Shown here: piece by piece, positions 43,318 through 54,668 of the stretch
How the letters are laid out: each line of letters opens with the position of its first letter
Numbering within the stretch: position 1 is the first letter of the stretch
Origin: Allacma fusca
Taxonomy: Eukaryota; Arthropoda; Collembola; Symphypleona; Sminthuridae
Assembly (NCBI GenBank): GCA_947179485.1
Contig: OX359245.1
Span: 74,511,067 to 74,575,066, forward strand
DNA: 64,000 bases
Direction: 5' to 3'
Notes under the pieces: generated by a model
What the model saw: the letters and a program-made list of their open reading frames with translations, nothing else
Database searches by the model: none
Told to the model about the DNA's origin: nothing
Translations under genes and position numbers: made by a program

Positions 43318-43553
43318 ATTCCGGGATATTTCGGAACGGAACGGGTTCGGAACGGAAAAAGTAGCATAATACGGAATGGAACACAACCTGTAACGGAAAA
43401 AATACTTTACTCCTTTGTTCCGAACGGTGTCAGATCAAATGTTCCGATGTCCCGACAGCCGGAACGGAACCGGGAACAATATTATTTGTAGGTTTTGGAA
43501 CGGAACGGAATTTCCTACGGAACAAAAATGTTGAACACATTGGAAGCTCTACT
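43318..43553. repeat. Degenerate GGAACGG array
   Basis: Multiple variants of TTCGGAACGG and CCGAACGG occur. The right edge on the minus strand starts TAGAGCTTCCAATGTG, close to the CAGAGCTTC terminus at 63777. No proved partner end. Confidence 0.5.
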
Positions 43554-44164
43554 TCTAAGCGAAAAAAAGTGCATCAAACATTTGGTCAAAATTCATGTTT
43601 TTTTCAATAATTTGAAGTTTGTTAATTGAATACATTGCATTTTAAAATACTTCCAATCTCTGGTATTTGTACCCATTATGAGCTCTGGAAAGTTCTACGC
43701 TACTTCGGACCCTGGGAATTAGATTGTTGTGGGAGTTGTAGTTTTTGTTGTGCAAATAGTCATGCCCAGATGAGCATTAATTGCAATGTAATTATTAACA
43801 AGGTTTTTGTGCCCCATTAGGAACTTTATATAATATACACTTGGTATTTGTATGCAAGTTACATCCAATCTTATGATGAGCCTGTAAGTGTATGAATCCG
43901 GCACTTACATGTATAGCTGTACACCTTTCGATAATACAACGGAAAATGACATGCTGGTTATTTTTCCGATTTGAAAGGGAAATTGTTGCTTCGTCATGGA
44001 GTCAGCTACAACAAATAGTTACGTACAATTAAAAGTACTTCTATATTCTTGTATGTAATTGAGTAATTCTAAGTATGTTCAATCTAAGATCAAGGAATTT
44101 ATTTGCCATTACAATACTTGAAATCCAAATTAAAATTAAGCTAAAGGAACTACAATAAGCTCAC

Positions 44165-44170
44165 TCAGTC
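44165..44170 (+). promoter_or_regulatory. Possible initiator element (TCAGTC) of Sec14-like gene B
   Basis: TCAGTC lies 71-76 bp before the start codon inside a block conserved in all four copies (CTCACTCAGTCGAATTAA in three of them). The sequence and spacing fit an arthropod initiator, but this is only a suggestion; copy A has a changed version. Confidence 0.3.
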
Positions 44171-44240
44171 GAATTAAACATCTCCTTGCAATCACACTAG
44201 TCGTAATTGTTTTCGACTTGGTTGCAACATTTACGGAAAT

Positions 44241-46682
44241 ATGTCCAGTCCGGATTCCAAAGAAATTGAGTTAATTTCTCAGGTTTGTAAACCTTAGTAT
44301 ACACGCTGGGGGTTTTACTCGGGAAACGAAAAGCATTTCTGTGGTAGCATTAAATTTGGATTCGTGCTTCAAATGTTTCAGTTTTAAATAAAATTTGAAT
44401 TGATTTCGAATCCTTAAACTATACAGTTTCGAGAACGGGTGGCAGACTTAAACCTGAAAGGTAGATTGGCAGAAGATCATGAACTTCTTCGTTGGATTCG
44501 AGGTAAGTTTAATTCAGTATAAATTATTGTTTCAGCCAAATGATAGATTACGGCCAGAGTCAATTCTCAATTTTGAGTGCACAAATCAACATTCAATTTT
44601 CCAGCCAGGAATCACGACTTGGATCAAGCGGAGAAAATGATTCGAGAGGTATGTATTTGAACATTCTTGCAAACTCTTGAAGCACTTAAAGCTCTATAAT
44701 AATTTGACTTTCTAATTGTTCCTTATCAATCAAGTCAATCAAATGGAGAGAAGCCAACGACATAGACAACATTCTGACCTGGAATCCACCTGAGAGATTT
44801 TTAAAGGAACTGCCCCTGGAGTTTCTGGGATACGACAATGAGAACTCTCCTGGTAAAAATTATAGGGGTAGAATCTGTGTTATGGAATTTGGGGCAAAAT
44901 ATGTCTAACCCAGTTCATGCGTTATGCATTAGTTCCAAAAATACATATAACGTAAAAACCCCAAAGATTGCCCCCGGCCAACTTCCAAACATTAACCTAA
45001 ACCCAGGCTATCTTTAGAGGCCTGGCCTGGCTACCGTTAGGAGCCATGTTTTTTAATATTTAATTCTATTCCAGAATAATAAATGTAGCATAATTCTGAT
45101 TCAGAAGAATAGTCCAGATTGTCAGTAGAGTAAATAACAGCTTCAAAATTCTCGATGTTAAAACTTACTGAGGTTTTAATTTTGCTTTTTCGAAGTACGA
45201 ATTCTTTCAGGATTGACTTTAAAATGTCGAGCAGCTGATCCGCGAGAATTTTCTTATGTAAATTTAATTACAGTTAGTTTGAACTTCAAATGAAATCACG
45301 TTAGCATTTTGATTACTATAATTAAGCCTAATATAATAATTAACACACATTGAATCCTTATGGCTATGAATTTCATGCTGAGCAAGCAAAATTATTCACA
45401 AACAGCACGTGTTGGTTTGTTTTCAACAATAGATTCTTATGTGGAATTATTTAGACTGCATATACGTATAGTAAACAACTGTTGTATAAAAAACCAGGCC
45501 ACCTTTGGAGGACCGGTCAAGTTAGCGTTTTTACGGTATTTCAATTGGATTTTTAGCAAGTCGGATTTGACTGCTCTAATTATGACTTGTTCTTTTTTAA
45601 CAGTTGTAGTGGCGCCATATGGGAAGTGGGATCTCAAGAAATGTGCGGATTTAGGGGAGAAAGAAGAATTTGTAAAATACTGCGACCAACTTTTTGAATC
45701 TATGATCAGTAAAATGGAAGGAAAGAAGACACCAAACGGGGACCCCGTAACTCAGTTCGTGATTATCGTAGACAATAAAGGATTAGTATACAGAACATTA
45801 GCAAGTGTTGGAGGTAACTTTTTACAAAGCATTGTTCATGTAAATTGATAAAATTACAAGTTCGAGCTATGCTTAAATATTACTACTTCAGAAGCCATCC
45901 ATTCGTGTGCATGCTTTAATATAAATAAAAAACTTTCACAGCGGTTGACATGTCCCTACAAGCTGTTCGGAGATTTGAAGCCAATCATCCTGAAGTGTTG
46001 AAATCCATGTACCAGATTAACTGTGAGTTCCATCACAACTGTAGAATTTACTATGCATAAGAAAAGGTAGATTATAATTTCTAGAGGATGATGGTTGTTT
46101 CCGAATTTTTTATTCATCCCTTCAAATCAGCCAATACGGTGTTTGCTGCAATATTTGCTCTCATAAAGCCGCTAATGTCAGCAGCAACGGCTTCGAAAGT
46201 ACATGTTTTCACAAGCGATGCTTCCAAGTGGAAACCCGTCCTCCAGTCCCATATACCACTGTCCGTTCTGCCCCCCCGTCTACGGAGGAACCAACATTAT
46301 GTCAACTTGTGATGAGATCCTGGCAAAACCAGGGGAAGACCTGTCCGAGGAAGACGAACCAACGTTTATTGAAGTTAGCGTTCCGGCTGGGGATAAACTG
46401 GACATTTGTTTCACGGTGGAGGAGGGCAACAGTACCATTAAATGGTCATTCAAGACAGACAAATACGACATCGCTTTTGCTGTTAATTGTGATGGGAAAG
46501 CGTACATTGAGAAAAATCGAGTGGATTCCCATTTGGGATTTCAAGAGGGGTCTATAACTTGTGACACACCTGGAGATTACATCTTCACTTTTGACAACAC
46601 CTACAGTCGGATGAGAGTCAAAGCCTTGACCTACAGAATTGATGTGTTTACTCCATCTGGACGGAAACACATCTCATTCTGA
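44241..46682 (+). pseudogene. Sec14-like protein B (CRAL-TRIO + GOLD), one frame change
   Basis: Exons 44241-44282, 44427-44502, 44605-44648, 44735-44852, 45604-45813, 45942-46022 and 46131-46682 match gene A in number and phase, and the first six match in length. The first six exons read cleanly (FRERVADLNLKGRLAEDHEL, SIKWREANDIDNIL, CRAL-TRIO core). In the last exon a run of seven C at 46271-46277 replaces the six bases CCTCCC of gene A, shifting the frame just before YGGTN. The GOLD part beyond it is intact and almost identical to gene A. As sequenced the product would lack GOLD. A homopolymer sequencing error is equally possible, in which case this is a working 373-residue paralogue. Confidence 0.78.
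44951..45535. mobile_element. TIR element in intron 4 of Sec14-like gene B
   Basis: Intron 4 is 751 bp here and 159 bp in gene A. The extra DNA is bounded by CGTAAAAAC at the left and GTTTTTACG at the right, with weaker inner pairing (GGCCAACTT / AAGTTAGC-type). No transposase was seen. Superfamily and target duplication are not clear. Confidence 0.5.
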
Positions 46683-48169
46683 AATTAGTGTGGCTCCTGA
46701 TATCTAAAGAATAGATACCAATAATGACATAAAATCCAATTAAAAAGAAAACAAATTGACTTCTTTCTAATTTCATTCACTCATACACCAATACTCACAA
46801 AATGTGTACCAACTCATCAGCACATATGACATCAACTACTACCATTCAACTATGAGTTAATTAAATTTTTGATACAATTCCCTTCGCGAACACGAGTAAG
46901 TAATTTCATGATAGTTTGAGTAAAAGCTAAAGTTTATAAAGATTTTAAATTTTTAATCAAATTTCTATAATATCCGTAACAATTAAATTTGAAACTGAAA
47001 TTGCATTAAATTTGAGTGACTTTTAAATAAGGAGAATGGGAAACCACCACGTAGAATGAAATCAGTCACAAGATAAAATCACTATATTGGTTAGAAGTTG
47101 GTAAAAAATACCATTGGGCTGAAAATATATGTTTACTCACATAACTCATGTGGTTAAATGAGAACGTGTCGTAGAATTACCTAAGCCCTACTTTAGAATT
47201 TCGTTCGGTTTGTATATTTAATTGAGTAAAAACTCTTGCAAAACGTATTATCCTTTCAACAAATGTCTATTCATAGATTATCACTGCAAAAGCAATATCC
47301 CGGAAACATTAAAAAAAAATCATGTTATAATTCATGCGTAATCACATTTTAACAAAGCATAAATATGTGTAAGTTAAGGTTATTTCCCAATAATTATTCC
47401 CCATTATATAGTCAAATATCGGCTAACACTACGTACAATGGAAAACTCGTTATAACGAATGGAATTTAGCTGCAAATATATAAGACTCATTTCCACATAT
47501 TGAAGGGATTCGGTGTGTATAAAATGTAATAAGAATCTGACAGATTTGTTCTTCTTGATTGTTTCACCGTGCAAAATATAATTTATGATAATTCCTACCG
47601 TTTGCTCATTTTCTATTATTATCTAATTATTGGTATACACACGCGTGAGTTTCAAGCTCGTCACCTTTTCAAATTGATCCACTGATTCTTATTCATTAAC
47701 ATTGTATTTTTCAATTTTTAAAGCGATGCACTGCTCTTGCTTATGTACTTACATTGAAAAATTTAATGGAATTATTCGTTACAATACGACGGCGGTGTTC
47801 CCTCTAATTCCAAACTTCTATTGTTATATTCTATTGTCCGGGTATAGTCTTGCTAAATGTTCTAAATTGTGTGCCAATTTGAAAATTGTGAATCCAAACA
47901 TTACATAGCTATTGATTTAGTGTTAGTCATTAATTTTCCCTCCACCACAGCATTATAACTACCAATACTATACTAACACTATGAGAATACTTGGTTGTTA
48001 TATATAATAAGTATAAGTCAACAGAGAGCTTTGATAGAAGAATTTGATAAACTAGATATAATAGATTTTAAAGAAAAAATAATAAGACATTTATTCCCCC
48101 TAAATACTGAAACATTTACTTAAACAATAACTTACTGCAGTTCGGGGTTGAATATAAACTAGAAGTTGG
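46683..48169. other. Intergenic DNA, nothing recognised
   Basis: AT-rich DNA downstream of Sec14-like gene B. No coding region, transposon terminus or repeat array could be supported. Confidence 0.4.
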
Positions 48170-48626
48170 TAAATTGGCCGTAATAAATGTACTTTTTTTG
48201 TTCATCCTTAAATTAGTAGTAAATAAATATTAGTCTAGTGTTACGCTCCGTATCTTATACAAACTTAAAAGACATGTGGCAATGAAATATTTCATTTTGG
48301 TCGAAGGAAGAGCTGGGGAATATTTTCACTCCTGGGATTCATGAATCGGGAAAATATTAAACGTCATATTTTATGGACCCCCAATATCTATAGGAATGGC
48401 GAAGCCTGATTCCTTGTCTTGCGAATTATAAAAATCAATTTGTTTCACTTTAATTGCGTTCCGTAATAAAAGGAAGTCTGTGTTGATAAACTGAACCACG
48501 TATTTGTTCAATTCGACACTTGGATCCTAAACTGTAAAGTACGACCAGTCCATAATTATCGTAAAAGCTGCTGTTCGGTCTTGGAGTTTCCGAAATGACA
48601 AATATGTCCGGGAAGGCACTACTAGA
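48170..48626 (-). pseudogene. Broken nuclease-fold gene, C-terminal part (split by Helitron)
   Basis: A diverged copy of 15755-16245, the end of protein B. It is broken. Its other half lies at 52444-52595, and the 3.8 kb between is a Helitron with nested inserts. Confidence 0.68.
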
Positions 48627-48825
48627 TCACTAATACAATAATTTGGCCGTGGCATAAACTTTATATTTCCCTCCGCCCGCGTCATAATAAGACTTACTCA
48701 AGTCAACATCAGAACTGACCAGACTGACTGCTGATACGCAGTGCAGTCAGTTCAGTCATATAGCAAGGTATATGTAATGCAATGGGAGAGCGCGCTACAT
48801 GTAATGAGCTGACGGCTATGGCTAA

Positions 48826-50202
48826 GGGGACGTGCATAAATAACGTTTCATATTCCCGGGGGGAGGGGGTTTTAGGGTTGATGATTTTTGCATACTGCAG
48901 GGGGGTGGGGGTAATTCACTGATGACGTTGCACTGAATTTAGGACACATGAAGCAATAAATAGCTTTAAATGTAACAGGTTTTAATTAAATGATTGTAGA
49001 TACAGAGAATCAAATACAAAAATCCACACGGGGACCAATAACAAAAATCATCGCTACGCGATAATTTGAGGCTTCGCGTAGGGTGGCGTCAGCCACCGCC
49101 GTCAAAGTAGGATAAATTGTCGATTTTTTTAGAAATTTCAAGCATTTTTTTTAGAAAAAACTGATTGCAACGAAATATACAGCAGTATTTACTACTTACA
49201 TAAGTTATATTCACAAAAATTTTCATTGAAATCGATTTAGTAGTTTTAGAGATAACAGTCATTTGACATAAAGTCCAAAATTTCATGAATTGTTTTCGGA
49301 AAAAATATTTGGCCGATTTCAACCAAATACGAACTCAGCCTTACTTTTGATACAAGTAGTGTCCATAAAAACGTTCATTGAAATCGGTTCAGTAGTTTTA
49401 GCGTAATCGTGCGGAGGGACACACGGACATACGGACGTACGGACAAGGCTATTTTACTAGGGGGCTGACGCCACCCTAAAAATATAACAATAAGTTCGTT
49501 ATAACAATTATTTACTACACGTGAGCAAATTCATGAACATGTTTCTACAAAAACGTTCTACAACTCTCTTTTCTTGTCCACTTCTTTTTCAACTTGAGAA
49601 TATTTCATCTTCCGCTGGTAACGCTTTTCAGCTTCATCGTCACTCATTGGATGATTTTCCAAATGCATCAATCGGCACATTTTTTTAATTCCCGGAGCCG
49701 GTACGTTTGGGCAATCCTGTTTTTCGTGGAAAGGACTGGCACAGCTCCTGCAAACTGAGTCGAAAAGCAGAAAGCTAAATACAACCTGCAGTTCACCCCT
49801 GGTTAGTTTAGACCGGAATTTCTTCTCATATTTCGAAATTATCTGACCAGCATTTAATCCATTAACTTCTCCACTGCATTTGTCTGTTGTTCAAAGCTAT
49901 CAAATTCGATTTTCTACGGTTTCTGTCCCGGAGGATTTGCCGGACACAACGATTCAAGTTATAGACGACATTGCATTGGATTCAGAGTGAGATTACAGAT
50001 AAAGATGATGATTAGTATGCATTTTTGCAATAAAAATGAATAAAAGGTGCGTGAATTTTAAAAAACTTAGTTTTTACGGGTACTTAATCATGATGACGTA
50101 TATAGGGGAGGGGGGGTTCTGACATAGTGACGGTGTGATGACAACAGGGGGGGTAGGGTCCAAAACTTGCGTAAAAATGAAACGTTATTTATGCATGCCC
50201 CC
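48826..50202. mobile_element. PIF/Harbinger-like element (1.38 kb, non-autonomous)
   Basis: The left end GGGGACGTGCATAAATAACG and the right end (minus strand) GGGGGCATGCATAAATAACG form a TIR that continues through TTTCAT. It is flanked by TAA (48823-48825 and 50203-50205), the superfamily's 3-bp target type. G-rich tracts lie inside both ends (CCCGGGGGGAGGGGG near 48857; GGGGAGGGGGGG near 50106). No transposase was found. It carries a nested 400-bp TIR element. Confidence 0.8.
49079..49478. mobile_element. TIR element, TAGGGTGGCG...CGCCACCCTA type
   Basis: It starts TAGGGTGGCGTCAGCC and ends GGGGGCTGACGCCACCCTA. The interior repeats the phrase CATTGAAATCG..TTAGTAGTTTTAG twice and ends with a GGACATACGGACGTACGGAC stretch. 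It is the sister of 35390-35766. No clear target duplication. Confidence 0.68.
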
Positions 50203-50240
50203 TAACCGCTCATGGCTCTCACTCTCACGGCTCCGCTCCG

Positions 50241-51133
50241 TAGTACTCGGAACAGTTCAGTTCGATTCAAAATTTGCAGTTCAGTTCAGTTTGAGCAGTG
50301 AACTGAAACGAAAATTCGGTTTCGGTTCAGTTCAAGCAAAAACAGTTCAGTTCAGTTCAGTTTTACCTGATGAACTGAACTGAATCGGTGAATCAAACAA
50401 TTCAGTCGCAGTGTTTGGTAATCAATAATAATTGCGGGTGTACACACATAAAGATCCGAATTTAGTCATCCGAGTCAATCCCAGAAAAATTGATTTTTTC
50501 CCTCTTAACCTGTTCCTAATCGCATTCACCACAGCAAACAGTGCACTGGAGAATGCACAAATAATATGCTCTTGATGATGGTAATGTACACTGGAATTGC
50601 CCTATGTTTCAGAATCAACGTTTAGTAATCCGTAATAGATTGCTTCCTTTTAGCATGACATCTTTGGGCGAATTCAGTATCTACATTTTCCTTAGGATTC
50701 GTTTAAATTTTAATTTTTTTAGCTCCGTAATCAAACCAGAATTTTAAGTACTTGTTGAAGTTTTAAAGAAAATAGTTAGTGCGAACTTCTTTAGCCCCAT
50801 GTTTGGTCCGGGAACAGCAATGTCCCATATAATTATTAAAAGAACATTTTTGAAATCATAAAGTAATTAAAAAACTGTTGATTATTTGTTAATTAACTAC
50901 ACAAAATGACAAATAAGAATGTACGTTGGTAGCGACATTTCCAGCAAGGAGCCCGTTTGCAAACTGTTTGAACTGCAGTTTGCATTATACGGTTCAGTTC
51001 GATTCTAATACTGAATCGAACTGTTCAGTTCAGTTCAACAGCTGAACTGAACTGTGTTTATAATGAATCAAACTGAACTGAACTGAACCGAATCGGAATT
51101 TTTCGGTTTTGAACTGAACTGGTCCGAGTACTA
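50241..51133. mobile_element. hAT-like element with GTTCA arrays
   Basis: The 893-bp element begins TAGTACTCGGAACAGTTCAG and ends CTGGTCCGAGTACTA. It is flanked by a perfect 8-bp duplication CCGCTCCG (50233-50240 and 51134-51141). Both subterminal parts are dense in GTTCAGTT / AACTGAACTG. No transposase. Confidence 0.88.
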
Positions 51134-51266
51134 CCGCTCCGTGTCCGCTGACTGTCTCCCAATTATACACACGTTGCATATATGTATATCATGATGCTCT
51201 CCCATTGTTTTACATACAGTATGCTATATACGCAACGTGTGTACTTGAGAGCACTCTAACGCTAGG

Positions 51267-51737
51267 GCTTCTGTTCGGCACGCCCAGATGTTTTCGGGGC
51301 GGGAACGGGACAGTTTCGGGACAAACATTTTGTTCCCATGTTATGGCAGGACGGAATCGGGGCGAGCTTTTTTTCCCGAAGATTTCGGAACGGGAGGAAA
51401 CAATAGATCGGGACGGAATAAGATGCTGTAATAAATATTGCCGTAAATTATTATGTATAGGAATTGTTCCGTTTAAAATTTGATATTCTATATGAACACT
51501 TCTTAAAATAAACTACTTACTTTACTATTACTGGAGGTGCTCTTATATAAACAGTTGAATTTGGAGCATTACTTTTAAGACTGGGATTATGATTCGGACC
51601 GGACACCCGGAGGTTTTAAATTTTTGTCCTAACATTATTTCAGGACGGTATCGGGACGAACTTCTTTTGTCCCGATACTTTCGGAAAGAGACGGAATTGT
51701 CTGCGGGACCAAAAAATTGTCCCAAGTTCAAATCCTA
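51267..51737. repeat. GGGACGG-type array, possible hAT-like element
   Basis: Two blocks of GGGACGG / CGGGACAAA words (about 51295-51425 and 51590-51725) are bounded by TAGGGCTTCTGTTCGG at the left and, on the minus strand, TAGGATTTGAACTTGG at the right. The termini are partly alike but the flanking octamers match poorly, so the borders are tentative. Confidence 0.5.
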
Positions 51738-51789
51738 GCTGACGTGCCGCATCCTCTCCCATACACATTACACAAGTTGCATATATAGT

Positions 51790-52220
51790 TTGCCATTAAT
51801 GCCTGTTGGCGCAAGTGTAATACTATTACGGAACCTTAATACAACGCTGGGTAAAGGTCTAATAACCCGTCTAAATTATTACACGACTACAAGAAAATTT
51901 AATATTCGCGACTGTTCTAACAGGCAGAGCCGCTGGAGAAGCATTATTTATTCGCCGGATTACCTCAAATAATGGTGACTACCCATTTGTTTCAAAGCGA
52001 AGGCAGTTTCCTATTAGAGTAAGCTTTGCTATGTCCATTAACAAATCTGAAGGACAAAGTTTTAAGAAAGTTGGTATTTATTTGCTTAAACCCGTTTTTT
52101 CGCATGGTCAACTATGTATATGATGCTTTTTGCAGAGTTAAGTCAAAATATATTATAAAGGTAGTTGCAACGGACACGGCAGAGCAAGGCGAAATGATGG
52201 GCAAAGGTGCAAGAACGTAA
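51790..52220 (+). pseudogene. Helitron helicase (Pif1-like) C-terminal remnant
   Basis: Translations show MPVGASVILLRNLNTTLGKG, then in other frames KRRQFPIRVSFAMSINKSEG and VGIYLLKPVFSHGQL. These are the conserved C-terminal blocks of Helitron/Pif1 helicases (VILLRNL, FAMTINKSQGQ, FSHGQLYVA). The frame changes at least twice and the Rep part is absent, so it is a decayed fragment. Confidence 0.75.
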
Positions 52221-52443
52221 ACAAGCAATTGTGTACCTAAGGAAGTTTTGAAACATGTAACGTTACATATTTAATAAAAATAAAATGTATTCAAAATCTT
52301 GAGAAATATCTAAAGAGTTCAGTTTGAAAAAATTTGTAACCAAAAATTTTATTATTACTAGCGGTGAAGCCACTAGCCTCCTTGGTACTCTTTTTAAGAG
52401 AAACCCTGTAAACCACCGACGCAGGCGGTGGCTATACTGCTAG

Positions 52444-52595
52444 TGTTTTCATAAAATTAGTGGGAATACAAGGCCCAACTGATATAACTTCCCTCAAAAT
52501 TATGTCTAATAGCACATCCGAATTTGCATGTGCAGGTTATATCAATTAGGACAGACCTCTACAATCCGTGCTTTTAAACAGCCTAGTGCTAGTGT
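52444..52595 (-). pseudogene. Broken nuclease-fold gene, upstream half (split by Helitron)
   Basis: A diverged copy of 16250-16400 from protein B. It is contiguous in origin with 48170-48626 and broken. Confidence 0.62.
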
Positions 52596-53548
52596 TTCGG
52601 GTTCGAGTCGACTTCCAATCTAATTTTGTTGGTACCGTTTTCTGTCGAGCCGGTTTCGGGTGTAAAGGTTTCGACCCAAAAAATCGGATCGAGTTTGAAA
52701 AATCAACCGGTTTCTACCAAAACTCGACAATAAAAACTTATTTTGGAATTATTGATTGATGTTACCTGAACAATACAAATTTGCCATTTGGTCCCACCTA
52801 GCTAGCCCGATTTAATACAAAATATACAGTTTTTGTGCAATACATCAAAGAAAACAAATGGCAGTCTCCTTACGCTGAAAGTACACCGCGTAACACTCCT
52901 TATACCTAGGTTTTGTTAGCACACGAATCTAAGTACCCTATTGTGACAAGGATGGCGCGTGAATTTTTGGGAATTCCTGGCAATGGGGTCCGTATCTTGC
53001 GGGCGTTTTCGTCTGGCTCCGATATTTTCACACCGAAATGTGTGCTACTCAAGAAGATATAATATTAACGTTACTGCATTTAATATCGTAGTTAAAGTCG
53101 GCGTCAAACAAGTCTATCGAGAAAAAAGGAAGAGAAGTTTTTCGGTAATACCTAATTATAATGAAATTAAAAATCGACCCATGGATTGTTACATTATGTT
53201 ACTATCACAAAAGAAATTACGTAAATATTTTGTCTGATTTCGGTCCGAGTTCGAGTCGGCTTCGGGTAGAAAATTGTTTTTAAAAAATTATTTTTGTAAT
53301 ATAACACTGTTGACACAATAGATGGGAAAGAATACGGGAGATATATAATATCAATGTTGTTCAGTTTTAAATGTAAAAATTATTTATTAATCAAAATACA
53401 CAAGCGCATGTAGTTAACTAAAAGAAGTACAAAATTAGACCTAGCCTGACGGTCGGGTGGTGTAGCGAATCTGTAAGGTTGCAGAAGAGCGGGCTCCAGA
53501 CTCTAGTTCACCCCAAAATAATTTCAGGCTCTTCTATCTTTCCCTATA
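52596..53548. repeat. Intergenic DNA with TCGGGTTCGAGTCGG words at both ends
   Basis: Word blocks TTTCGGGTTCGAGTCG (52598-52740) and GGTCCGAGTTCGAGTCGGC (53230-53275) bracket about 500 bp without a recognised gene. It resembles the other word-array elements, but no terminal duplication was found. Confidence 0.45.
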
Positions 53549-54056
53549 TACTATCGGTAATCATATAATGGCGAGTTAACATATAGGCCGGCAATTGAGT
53601 AAAGTGAAGAATGGACGGAGGGTCCCACTTCACAGTACGCAGCTATCGGGCCAGAATGGTTCTATACATGTGAATTTAAAACCTAATAAAGGAGGTATAG
53701 AAAACTCTGTAAAGCCCCCGGGCATATCGGAGTATAAACCCCAATTTTGTTTCAAGTACAAAACTACAAATGTAAATTTATGCAAGTAGCACCATTATTA
53801 TTATGAAACTCAATCAGCAATGATGACATTTATTCGTGAGGTGTAATTATCACCAGCCGCAATGATTTGATTCAATTCACGATTCACAGTATGCAATTGG
53901 ATTCATTCTTGCTAGCTGAATTGAATCGAATGATGATTCAAATCATTCAGAATGTAAACGATAGTAACAAACATTTTATTTAAGGATTTTATAATGACTA
54001 CATAAAACAGCGGAATAATATGTCCAACAGTTTCACTATCACTAACATTGTCAATG

Positions 54057-54231
54057 CAGCAAACTGTCGCTACAAGGGATACCCTTATAAGGGATTTTTT
54101 GATATAAGGGATTGGGATTTACAGCCCCGATTCACATTTACACAATTTATAACACTATGCTTTTTATAAGGGATAATGTTTATAAGGGAAAACGTTTGCA
54201 ATGAGCATTCCTTAGAGCAAAAGTTGACTGT
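54057..54231. repeat. TATAAGGGAT word array
   Basis: About six copies of TATAAGGGAT-like words lie between CAGCAAACTGTCGCTACAAG at the left and, on the minus strand, CAGTCAACTTTTGCTCTAAG at the right. The ends look like a short inverted repeat of a MITE (Tc1/pogo style ends are possible). No target duplication was proved. Confidence 0.45.
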
Positions 54232-54437
54232 AACATTAGCAAATTCGATTTGCATACCCAGCTAATTAATTGTTCTATTATGACCTAAATTGGACCGTTG
54301 GTAAATGCCGTAATAATAATAATTGATGTATGTAATATATAAAAATTATTATTTACGAAATAATTAATTAGTCCATTTTCCAACAATGTCTCTTAGCGTG
54401 CAAAGCTTTTAATGTGACGCGTTACTAGCTGCATTTT

Positions 54438-54668
54438 TTAGCAAGATATGCAAACGAATTCGTTGCACGTGAATGTGATATAATTTATTTGTTTAGTCAT
54501 CGTTTGCGCATATTTCGCTACCTCTGGGACTGCTTTCATCGAATTCATTACCACGCCGTTCCATACGTGAGCCAAACAAAACGTTTGTTCGTACTTATTT
54601 AATCCTGCCTTCTCGGCAAAATCGTCGCCAAATGCCTTGACCATGTTGCTACCACCATCTGTAACCAC
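54438..54668 (-). pseudogene. hAT transposase catalytic-domain fragment
   Basis: The frame reads VTDGGSNMVKAFGDDF, then CLAHVWNGVVMNSMK. This matches the hAT pattern of an Asp in VTDnGsNMvkAF followed by the C..H motif (CxAHxxN). Flanking sequence does not continue in frame, so this is a remnant. Confidence 0.72.

Larger units (their letters stand above)
48627..52443. mobile_element. Helitron with nested DNA transposons
   Basis: The 3' end reads CCACCGACGCAGGCGGTGG (a hairpin, near 52412-52430), then about nine bases, then CTAG followed by T, the classical Helitron terminus. The 5' end is placed at the TC at 48627, after an A. The two flanks are adjacent parts of the same nuclease-fold pseudogene. 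A Helitron helicase remnant lies at 51790-52220. Nested inserts: a PIF/Harbinger-like element (48826-50202), a hAT-like element (50241-51133) and a GGGACGG array segment (51267-51737). The copy is decayed. Confidence 0.75.

Noticed and set aside
45360-45848. A 162-residue open frame starting MAMNFMLSKQ
   Set aside because: Its first half is transposon and intron sequence; only the part after the acceptor at 45601-45603 is real exon 5 of Sec14-like gene B.
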